Assembly: GCA_003523545.1 (NCBI GenBank) | Contig: DQAM01000504.1 | Span: forward strand, 4,813 to 10,727 | Origin: Dysgonomonas sp. | GTDB taxonomy: Bacteria > Bacteroidota > Bacteroidia > Bacteroidales > Dysgonomonadaceae | Direction of reading: 5' to 3' | Length of the DNA stretch: 5,915 nucleotides | Shown: in pieces, positions 1 through 5,915 of the stretch | Position numbering within the stretch: the stretch's first letter is position 1 | Layout of the letters: each line of letters starts with the position of its first letter | Translations under genes and position numbers: made by a program | Notes under the pieces: model-generated | The model's database searches: none | What the model was told of the DNA's origin: nothing | The model's input: only the letters and a program-made list of their open reading frames with translations

Positions 1-5
1 CGACT

Positions 6-1373
6 ATGAAACGATTTATTATTTATACATTGGTAATTTTAGCTATCTCGCCTGCTCTTATCATCGCCCAGACAGCAGATGAATCTACACTGGTCAATTC
101 ATTAAAAATAGAAAAATGGATTGAGAAGAATGCGGTAGAGATACAATCTATCGAGCCTGACAGCAATGATAAAGACCTTCTTAAATTGTCTCCTATCCTG
201 AAAGATAAAAAAATCATAGGCATGGGCGACGCCACACATGGGACAAAAGAATTTTTTGTACTGAAACATAAAATCATAGAGTACTTAATCCGTAATGAAA
301 ACTGTACGGCTATGGCGTTGGAACTACCGCTCCATACCGGAGTCCCCATTAACAATTATGTCCTTACCGGCGAGGGGGATATAGATGAATTGCTGAAAAA
401 AGCCTGGTGGTGGCACAAAACGGAAGAAATAAAGGATTTTTTAGTCTGGCTGAAAGACTACAATACGAACCCGGATAATAAGAAAAAAGTATCTTTTTAC
501 GGATTCGACAGTCAGGGATTTGGAAATAACGTCTTTCAAATATTCGAATACTTTAAAAAGGTTGAACCACGGTTTGATGAAATAATAAAGCCTAGTTATG
601 ATTTCATGGCAGAATATGACTTTTTCAACTATGCATCTTTTACACCTTACCGGAAGCAAAAGCATGACGAAATAATAAATAAATTTAAAAAGATACTGGA
701 AACAAACCAAGATAAGTACATAGCCAAATCTTCCAAAGAGGAATATCTACTAACAAAAGCAAGGCTAAATACATTCAGGGCAAATATAGAAATGAATAAA
801 GAAAACACTTCCTATATGAAGGCAAGGTCGGAAGCTAACCTTGAAAATATAAAATATATTTCGGAAATGCAGGAACCTGATAGTAAAATCGTAGTATGGG
901 CACATAACGGACATATAACATCGGATGAATATATTATGCAGGAATTTTTCAACTTTGATACAAAAAACGGCTTTTATGAAATTAACAGGCAAACCGAAGA
1001 TATTCTTTTAGGCTGCATGCTAAGAAAATATTTTGGAGATAAATATTTCACTATAGGTTTTGAGTTTAATAGTGGAGGTTTTGCAGCGTTGGAGGCACGT
1101 AAGGTAAAAGAGTTTACAGTAGATACTCCGGAAAAGAATACCCTTCCCTATCTGTTAAATGAAGCCAAAGTAAAAAGCGATTGTTATTTTCTGGAATTAA
1201 ACAAAAAGAAAATGGATAAGGATACTTACTCATATTTCAGATCGGTGCAGTTCGTTCACGAAATAGGTGCTGCATATGTGAGCAGATATGTGAAAAAAGT
1301 TCCTATCACATCTTATAATTCTCTCATATTTATAAGAAACACTACAGCCGCCCAAATGCTGGATTTGAAATAA
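6..1373 (+). CDS. Exported erythromycin esterase (Ere)-family protein
   Basis: This 455-residue protein belongs to the erythromycin esterase family, hydrolases whose known members open the macrolide lactone ring; most family members have no known substrate. An N-terminal signal peptide (Lys-Arg, then a hydrophobic stretch to about residue 20) probably ends after Ala21. There is no lipobox cysteine, so the mature protein should be periplasmic or secreted. Family landmarks appear in order: GMGDATHG at 72-79, ELP at 106-108, a Trp-rich AWWWHKTEE at 133-141 followed by the FLVWLKDYN helix, FYGFDSQ at 164-170, and WAHNGH at 298-303. D75, H78 and E106 have the same spacing as the EreB residues E43, H46 and E74 as I recall them, and H300/H303 match the later histidines. 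The usual Glu of GEATHG is Asp here. The ATG at 6 is chosen because the signal peptide follows at once; its promoter lies outside the window. The family call is firm. A macrolide-resistance function is not supported. Confidence 0.88.
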   Translation: MKRFIIYTLVILAISPALIIAQTADESTLVNSLKIEKWIEKNAVEIQSIEPDSNDKDLLKLSPILKDKKIIGMGDATHGTKEFFVLKHKIIEYLIRNENCTAMALELPLHTGVPINNYVLTGEGDIDELLKKAWWWHKTEEIKDFLVWLKDYNTNPDNKKKVSFYGFDSQGFGNNVFQIFEYFKKVEPRFDEIIKPSYDFMAEYDFFNYASFTPYRKQKHDEIINKFKKILETNQDKYIAKSSKEEYLLTKARLNTFRANIEMNKENTSYMKARSEANLENIKYISEMQEPDSKIVVWAHNGHITSDEYIMQEFFNFDTKNGFYEINRQTEDILLGCMLRKYFGDKYFTIGFEFNSGGFAALEARKVKEFTVDTPEKNTLPYLLNEAKVKSDCYFLELNKKKMDKDTYSYFRSVQFVHEIGAAYVSRYVKKVPITSYNSLIFIRNTTAAQMLDLK

Positions 1374-1407
1374 GTTATTCCGCAAACATCCTGCATATAA
1401 TTTTATC

Positions 1408-1435
1408 AAAGCCTGTTTAGAATTAAGCAGGCTTT
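1408..1435 (+). terminator. Probable terminator hairpin after the Ere-family gene
   Basis: An inverted repeat has arms 1408-1418 and 1425-1435: eleven pairs, one of them G-U, around a six-base loop. It begins about 35 bases after the stop codon of the upstream gene. The right arm ends in CTTT, but no real T-tract follows (ACACG comes next). It may therefore be a weak intrinsic terminator or an mRNA 3'-end stabiliser. The arms are nearly symmetric and no gene converges on it. Confidence 0.6.
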
Positions 1436-1487
1436 ACACGTATAAATAAATCCACGCAGGTTATTATTAGTAATCTTTTAGTTTATT

Positions 1488-1501
1488 TCTTAACGTTAAG
1501 A
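1488..1501. promoter_or_regulatory. Perfect 14-bp palindrome, candidate operator
   Basis: TCTTAACGTTAAGA is a perfect palindrome centred about 52 bases upstream of the likely transcription start of the Nudix gene. It has no loop, so it is better suited to binding a dimeric regulator than to forming an RNA hairpin. A smaller inverted repeat (TTTTC-AA-GAAAA, 1504-1515) lies just downstream, in the region where the -33 element would sit. No regulator gene is in the window, so the binding protein is unknown. Confidence 0.35.
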
Positions 1502-1532
1502 CTTTTTCAAGAAAATAAGTAAATTATATCCT

Positions 1533-1540
1533 TATATTTG
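1533..1540 (+). promoter_or_regulatory. Bacteroidota-type promoter -7 box for the Nudix gene
   Basis: TATATTTG matches the TAnnTTTG -7 consensus used by the primary sigma factor of Bacteroidota. It lies 23 bases before the ATG, so transcription would start near 1546-1548 and give a leader of under 20 bases. The -33 TTTG element is poor: the nearest candidate, TTTC at 1505-1508, is spaced rather far. This may indicate a weak or activator-dependent promoter. No Shine-Dalgarno motif lies between the box and the start codon, as is usual in this phylum. Confidence 0.6.
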
Positions 1541-1563
1541 TAAGCTGTACATATTATAATATT

Positions 1564-2100
1564 ATGCAGCAGAAAGAACATCCTCTCCATCTCTTCAAGT
1601 ACTGTCCTATATGCGGTTCCGACCGTTTTGTTATCAATAATTTTAAATCGAAACGCTGTGAAAATTGCGGATTCGTCTACTATTTCAATCCTTCGTCTGC
1701 AACAGTAGCAGTCATCATCAATGACAAGAATGAAATACTCGTAGCCACGCGTGCCAATGAACCTGCTAAAGGTACATACGACCTGCCGGGTGGATTTGTC
1801 GATATGAACGAAACGGCAGAAGAGGCGGTTGTACGTGAGGTCGAAGAAGAAACAGGATTAAAAATTCAATCGGTACAATATCTTTTTTCGATACCTAATC
1901 TTTATATGTATTCAGGGTTTGAAGTGGAAACTACCGATATGTTTTTTTTATGTAAAGTTCAAGGTAATTTTGATTTCACAGCTCATGACGATGTTTCCGA
2001 GCTGCGTTTTATCCCTTTGTCGGAATTAGACCCTACGAAATTCGGACTGCGTTCGGTACGCAACGGTATCGAAAAAATTATCAGGGAAATGAATCAATGA
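1564..2100 (+). CDS. Nudix hydrolase with N-terminal zinc ribbon
   Basis: This 178-residue cytoplasmic protein should hydrolyse a nucleoside diphosphate linked to another group; the exact substrate is unknown. Residues 14-35 form a zinc ribbon, C14-x2-C17 and C32-x2-C35. The Nudix domain follows from about residue 45. Its catalytic box is intact and matches GX5EX7REUXEEXGU at 77-99: G77, E83, R91, E92, E95, E96 and G98, with E92, E95 and E96 as expected metal ligands. The ribbon-plus-Nudix order resembles NADH pyrophosphatase (NudC), but the protein is shorter (E. coli NudC is about 257 residues). The NudC SQPWPFPxS motif is replaced by a loose SIPNLYMYS at 109-117, so I do not call it NudC. 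The ATG at 1564 is the only reasonable start, because the next Met (81) lies inside the Nudix box. A promoter box lies just upstream, and the TPR gene follows after 51 bp. Confidence 0.9.
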   Translation: MQQKEHPLHLFKYCPICGSDRFVINNFKSKRCENCGFVYYFNPSSATVAVIINDKNEILVATRANEPAKGTYDLPGGFVDMNETAEEAVVREVEEETGLKIQSVQYLFSIPNLYMYSGFEVETTDMFFLCKVQGNFDFTAHDDVSELRFIPLSELDPTKFGLRSVRNGIEKIIREMNQ

Positions 2101-2114
2101 GCAAATTAGCCAAT

Positions 2115-2128
2115 AAATAAGCTTATTT
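2115..2128. repeat. 14-bp palindrome in the gap before the TPR gene
   Basis: AAATAAGCTTATTT is a perfect palindrome starting 15 bases after the Nudix stop codon and ending 23 bases before the TPR start codon. It is too AT-rich and too tight to make a good terminator: a hairpin would keep about five A-T pairs. It could be an operator, a leader element, or a chance product of base composition. No convincing TAnnTTTG promoter box follows it. Confidence 0.3.
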
Positions 2129-2151
2129 CGAACAGAAAATAAATATAAACA

Positions 2152-5151
2152 ATGAAAATAAAATTACTTTCATTATTCCTTTTTACAGCATCCATGTTTG
2201 CTGTATACAGTCAGAAAAGCATCAGCCATGAATTACCCGGAAGGCTTTTTACGGAAGGAAAAGAGATGTTTCTCGACAAAAATTATGTCGGGGCGCAGAA
2301 TACACTTACTGAGTATAAGAGAACTGCCAAAGATAAAAACCTGATTGCAGAAGCGGATTATATGATTGCCGTATCCGATTATTTCAGGGGAAAAGGCAAT
2401 ACGATAGAAGTGTTGCACGACTATCTCGACAAGTATCCCGAGACGTATCACAGAAATGATATTTCATTTTACATGGGTTCTTACTATTTCGGGGAAAAGG
2501 ACTGGGACAGGGCATTGTTCTGGTTCGACCAGTCCGATGTAGAATACCTCAGCTATTCAGACCAGGAGGATTATACATTCCGCTCGGCTTTTGCAAACCT
2601 GCAAAAAGGGAAACGCACTGAAGCCCGACGCGGATTCGATATGCTGGCACGGAACAGCAACACCTATTTTTATCCCGCAACTTACTATGGGGCGTACATA
2701 GATTTTCAGGAAGGAAATTATGACAAGGCATTGAATGTGTTCGAACGCCTGAAAAGCAATCCGGAATATGCGGAACAATCTTATTTTTTCATTACGCAAG
2801 GCCTTTTCCTCAAAAATGACCTCAACAATGCAACTAAGGCTGGGCAAGATTATCTGAATAAATATCCGAATAACCAGAACTCGGCAGAAGTTTACCGTAT
2901 TCTGGGAAACAGCTATTACCGCCAGAATAATATCCAGCAGTCGATAAGCAATTACGAAAAATACCTTTCTATGGAAAGCCGTCCTTTCCGGGAAGATATG
3001 TTCCAGCTGGGAACTGCCTACAGCCAGACAAACAATCCGCCACGGGCAATAGAGGCTTTGCAGTTTGCAGCCTCCAAAGACGACCAATTGGGACAGGCAG
3101 CATATATGTTATTGGGACAAAATTATCTCAAAATCGGGGATAACAACAATGCCCTGATGGCTTTCGATGCTGCATCGAGGGTTAAGTTCGACCCTTCTAT
3201 CAGCGAAATCGCATTGTATAACTACGCCATGTTGGTACACAAAACTTCGTTGTCGCTGTTCGACCAGTCGATAACTGTTCTGCAACGTTTCCTCAACGAA
3301 TATCCGAATTCAAAATATACCAATGAAATTAATAACCAGCTGGCTTCTACCCTGCTTTCTACTAACAATTATGAAGCCGCATTGAACGTAATCAGCCAAA
3401 TGCGCTCACCGGGACGGCAGATTCTCGAAGCAAAGCAGACTATCCTCTTCCAGTTGGGAGCACAGGCATTTATAGACGGTAATTACAACCAGGCAATACA
3501 GGACTTCAACGCTTGTATAAACATGGGAAATTACGATGCTAAATCTAAAAATGAAGCTTATTTCTGGCGTGGCGAAACCTATTATCGCACAAACGATAAT
3601 CAGTCTGCAATAAGAGATTATCAGGCTTACATTTCCGCTTCCCATACTTCTTCCGAAAATTATACAAACGCTTTGTATAATCTAGGATATGCATACTTCA
3701 ACCTGAAACAATACAATCAGGCTCTCAACAGTTTCCGGCAATACACTTCTCAGGAAAGAAACAGGCAGAACCTGACCTATTCGGATGCCCTCAACCGTAT
3801 GGGTGATTGTTATCTGTACAACCGTAACTTCACCGAAGCTGAAAGAATGTACGCGCAGGCTTCCCAATCGAACAGCCAGAGCGCAGAATATGCCGATTTT
3901 CAGAAGGCATTTGTCATGGGGTTACAACGCAATTATACCGGAAAGATTACCGCTCTGGATGCCATGATGCGGAAATATCCTAATTCTCAATATGTAGATG
4001 AGGCTCTGTTCGAGAAAAGCCGCGCACTGATTATGCTCAACCGCGAACAGGACGCTGTACAGGTTCTGAACCAATTACTAAGAGATTTCCCCAATTCGAA
4101 TATAGCCCCGCAGGCAGGCGTTCAATTGGGACAATCTTATTATAACATCAACAATACCCAACAGGCTATTCAAGCTTATAAAAACGTGGCGCAAAGATAT
4201 AAAAATACGGAAGAAGCACGCACAGCTATACAGAGCCTTGAAGGAATTTACAGGGATATCAACGATATATCGTCCTATGCCAACTTCGTCAATTCATTGG
4301 GAAGCGGTGTTATCATAAGCACCAGCAGGCAGGACTCCCTGACATACCTTGCTGCGGAAAGCGTTTACCTGAAAGGACGGACATCGGAAGCTTCCAATGC
4401 CATGGCTGATTATCTGCGGTCGTATCCGAACGGAAGTTTTGCGGGAGATGCGCATTTCTATATTGGCTATATTGCTTACGACAATAAGGATTACGACAGG
4501 GCGCTGTCCGAGTTCAACAGTGCTATCAATTCGGGTACTTCCAAGAATCTGAACAGGGCGTTTGCTTTGGTAGGACAAATGCAGTTGGAACGAGGTAATA
4601 ACCAAGCCGCTTACAACGCATACAAACAGCTTGAAAACATAGCAGTCAGTAATGAAGACCGTACGACAGCTCAATCGGGAATTCTTAAAACAGCCCACAC
4701 CCTGAATAACGAAAATGAAGTGATACAGGTAGCATCCCAACTGATAGCTAATGATAAGACTTCACCAGAAATCCTGAACGAAGCCTTTTTATACCGGGCG
4801 AAGGCTCATCTTAACTCAGGTAATAATAATCAGGCTGTTCCTGATTTGCAAAAGGCAGCTGCTGATACACGGAGTATTTACGGTGCAGAAGCGCAGTATA
4901 TACTTGCTGATACTTACTACAAAGCAGGTTCGTATGACAGTGCAGAGCAACAAGTGGTTTCTTTCATGAAGCAGAATACTCCCCACGGATACTGGATGGC
5001 AAGGGCAATCATCGTCCTGGCAGATACTTATCAGGCGAAAGGGGATAATTTCCAAGCGAAACAATACTTGGAAAGCCTACGCGAAAACTATAACGGGAAC
5101 GAACCGGATATTACAACAATGATTAACAGCCGTCTCGAGGCGCTCAAATAA
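2152..5151 (+). CDS. Large exported tetratricopeptide repeat (TPR) protein
   Basis: This 999-residue protein begins with a signal peptide (KIK, then a hydrophobic stretch to about residue 18, cleavage likely after Ser20). It has no lipobox cysteine, so a soluble periplasmic protein is expected. Almost all of the rest is helical TPR solenoid, about 24-25 repeats by eye. Clear units are near 177-203, 246-274, 316-343, 430-457, 468-496, 506-534, 655-683, 767-793, 877-904 and 913-940. Several second helices end in YPN- or FPN-type turns (about 95, 238, 384, 610, 646 and 758), as in envelope TPR proteins such as BamD and CpoB. Residues 684-731 interrupt the pattern and split the solenoid into a long N-terminal and a shorter C-terminal block. 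No enzymatic motif is visible, so the role is probably scaffolding or partner binding. An A-rich leader without Shine-Dalgarno precedes the ATG. The barrel gene 53 bp downstream is the likely partner. Large TPR proteins of this kind are common in Bacteroidales but, to my knowledge, not well characterised. Confidence 0.88.
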   Translation: MKIKLLSLFLFTASMFAVYSQKSISHELPGRLFTEGKEMFLDKNYVGAQNTLTEYKRTAKDKNLIAEADYMIAVSDYFRGKGNTIEVLHDYLDKYPETYHRNDISFYMGSYYFGEKDWDRALFWFDQSDVEYLSYSDQEDYTFRSAFANLQKGKRTEARRGFDMLARNSNTYFYPATYYGAYIDFQEGNYDKALNVFERLKSNPEYAEQSYFFITQGLFLKNDLNNATKAGQDYLNKYPNNQNSAEVYRILGNSYYRQNNIQQSISNYEKYLSMESRPFREDMFQLGTAYSQTNNPPRAIEALQFAASKDDQLGQAAYMLLGQNYLKIGDNNNALMAFDAASRVKFDPSISEIALYNYAMLVHKTSLSLFDQSITVLQRFLNEYPNSKYTNEINNQLASTLLSTNNYEAALNVISQMRSPGRQILEAKQTILFQLGAQAFIDGNYNQAIQDFNACINMGNYDAKSKNEAYFWRGETYYRTNDNQSAIRDYQAYISASHTSSENYTNALYNLGYAYFNLKQYNQALNSFRQYTSQERNRQNLTYSDALNRMGDCYLYNRNFTEAERMYAQASQSNSQSAEYADFQKAFVMGLQRNYTGKITALDAMMRKYPNSQYVDEALFEKSRALIMLNREQDAVQVLNQLLRDFPNSNIAPQAGVQLGQSYYNINNTQQAIQAYKNVAQRYKNTEEARTAIQSLEGIYRDINDISSYANFVNSLGSGVIISTSRQDSLTYLAAESVYLKGRTSEASNAMADYLRSYPNGSFAGDAHFYIGYIAYDNKDYDRALSEFNSAINSGTSKNLNRAFALVGQMQLERGNNQAAYNAYKQLENIAVSNEDRTTAQSGILKTAHTLNNENEVIQVASQLIANDKTSPEILNEAFLYRAKAHLNSGNNNQAVPDLQKAAADTRSIYGAEAQYILADTYYKAGSYDSAEQQVVSFMKQNTPHGYWMARAIIVLADTYQAKGDNFQAKQYLESLRENYNGNEPDITTMINSRLEALK

Positions 5152-5204
5152 TATTTGTTTTCTAAACCAGAAAAGTAAAACCAAGATTTAAAAGCAGAAA
5201 ACTG

Positions 5205-5915
5205 ATGAATAAAATATATAAAACAATTATAGCCTCTTTTCTCATAACCGCTTTGGTTACCGTAAATGTTTCGGCTCAATCCACAGCTAAAAAGGATACT
5301 GTACTGAACCGTCAGGTATATCTTGAGAGGGAATACAATCCGACCATTCAGGACGCGTCTAAAGTCAATACTTTACCGTCCCTGCACCGCCCGCAACAAA
5401 GGCAATACGACATTAATTTCGAGAACGCGCTTCCAAGTGTGAATTTCAGTTCTTACCCGATAGGTAATCCGGGTTCGGGAGATATACAGACGGGTATCGA
5501 TTACAGCAAACACCGGGGATATTTCCGCTTCGGTGCAGGCATGTACATCAATTTGGAGGGAGCTTTAGGATACAGAATAGTAGACGGCGATAACGACCGC
5601 CTGGATATTTTCGCTACCCACAGCTTTACCGATGCCCGGATTAAATACGCAGAAAAGACCGGATATGATTTTGATAAAGTGAAAGCAAAGGATATGGAGA
5701 ACATGGTAAAACTCCGTTACAACCATAAATTCGAATCTGCCGATTGGTACCTCAGCGGTTCTTTCCTGAACGACCAATATAATTATTATGGTAATCCTAA
5801 TCAGGTAATTTTTATAGGCGGAGGTACGGTAACTCCCGATGATGACGCATTCCAAAAGAAGCAATCGATTAGTAATATCGAAGTGGAAACAGGTGTACAA
5901 TCAAAAGAATCGGAA
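5205..5915 (+). CDS. Outer-membrane beta-barrel protein, 3' end cut by window
   Basis: An open frame starts at the ATG at 5205 and runs to the window edge without a stop, so only the first 237 residues are visible. Residues 1-24 form a signal peptide ending in VSA before Gln25. Residues 31-60 form a polar segment containing YLEREYNPT (39-47) and a VNTLPSL end. From about residue 104 the sequence alternates hydrophobic and polar residues in short hairpins (RGYFRFGAGMY at 104-114, then strands near 117-125, 132-140, 167-175 and 180-187), as in outer-membrane barrels. No TonB-dependent-receptor plug domain is seen in the visible part, although such proteins in Bacteroidales are often labelled TonB-dependent receptor-like. 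The gene lies 53 bp after the TPR gene with no convincing terminator between, so co-transcription is likely. The start is supported by the signal peptide that follows. Transport or assembly roles are guesses. Confidence 0.8.
   Translation, partial: MNKIYKTIIASFLITALVTVNVSAQSTAKKDTVLNRQVYLEREYNPTIQDASKVNTLPSLHRPQQRQYDINFENALPSVNFSSYPIGNPGSGDIQTGIDYSKHRGYFRFGAGMYINLEGALGYRIVDGDNDRLDIFATHSFTDARIKYAEKTGYDFDKVKAKDMENMVKLRYNHKFESADWYLSGSFLNDQYNYYGNPNQVIFIGGGTVTPDDDAFQKKQSISNIEVETGVQSKESE

Noticed and set aside
6..1373. Calling the first gene a macrolide-resistance determinant (ere)
   Set aside because: The family includes many proteins of unknown substrate. This one is exported and carries Asp at the motif Glu, so a resistance symbol is not justified.
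1551..1562. 12-bp palindrome ATATTATAATAT just before the Nudix start codon
   Set aside because: Made only of A and T in a very AT-rich leader, so easily explained by composition.
1965..1972. TAATTTTG, a match to the -7 promoter consensus inside the Nudix gene
   Set aside because: It lies within coding sequence about 180 bases before the TPR start and has no TTTG at -33 spacing. One such match is expected by chance in AT-rich DNA.
2557..3087. Long antisense open frame (176 codons) inside the TPR gene
   Set aside because: It lies wholly opposite a well-supported TPR coding region, has no recognisable domain, and its Cys/Ile/Val-rich translation is typical of an antisense shadow.
4294..4740. 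Antisense open frame (148 codons) near the 3' part of the TPR gene
   Set aside because: Shadow of the TPR frame, with no promoter box or domain seen.
5158..5174. Inverted repeat TTTTCT / AGAAAA between the TPR and barrel genes
   Set aside because: Only six pairs, mostly A-T, with no T-tract after it. Too weak to call a terminator, so read-through is assumed.
5565..5900. Antisense open frame opposite the barrel gene
   Set aside because: The + strand frame from 5205 has a signal peptide and barrel-like strands and stays open to the window end, so the reverse frame is a by-product.
5205..5915. Classifying the barrel gene as a SusC/RagA-type TonB-dependent transporter
   Set aside because: No carboxypeptidase-like domain, plug domain or SusC signature appears in the visible 237 residues, and the upstream neighbour is a TPR protein rather than a SusD partner.

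Overview
The window reads as chromosomal DNA from a member of the Bacteroidota, most likely the Bacteroidales. A Dysgonomonas-like organism would fit the moderate-to-low GC, but I hold the genus only loosely. The evidence is: a TAnnTTTG promoter element before the second gene; A-rich leaders without Shine-Dalgarno motifs before three genes (the first gene's leader is cut off); and protein types common in that phylum. These are an exported erythromycin-esterase-family protein, a roughly 1000-residue exported TPR protein, and an outer-membrane beta-barrel protein directly behind it. All four genes lie on the + strand. I see no RNA gene, CRISPR array, insertion sequence or attachment site.

Layout. 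Bases 6-1373 encode a secreted or periplasmic protein of the erythromycin esterase (Ere) fold. Its putative catalytic residues are present, except that the usual Glu of the GEATHG-type motif is Asp. Bases 1374-1563 form a regulatory intergenic region: an 11-bp hairpin that probably ends gene 1, a perfect 14-bp palindrome that could be an operator, and a TAnnTTTG -7 box followed by a very short leader. Bases 1564-2100 encode a 178-residue Nudix hydrolase with an N-terminal four-cysteine zinc ribbon. A 51-bp gap containing a second 14-bp palindrome leads to the TPR gene (2152-5151). After 53 bp without a convincing terminator, a beta-barrel gene starts at 5205 and runs off the window end, with 237 codons visible.

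How the genes may work together. The TPR gene and the barrel gene look like one transcription unit that makes an envelope module: a periplasmic TPR solenoid plus an outer-membrane barrel with a short N-terminal periplasmic segment. This pair is the best candidate here for a poorly described system, but the cargo or function cannot be read from the sequence. The Nudix gene could be the first gene of the same transcript or an independent housekeeping gene. The Ere-family gene looks separate: it is followed by a hairpin and is visibly more AT-rich than the TPR gene.
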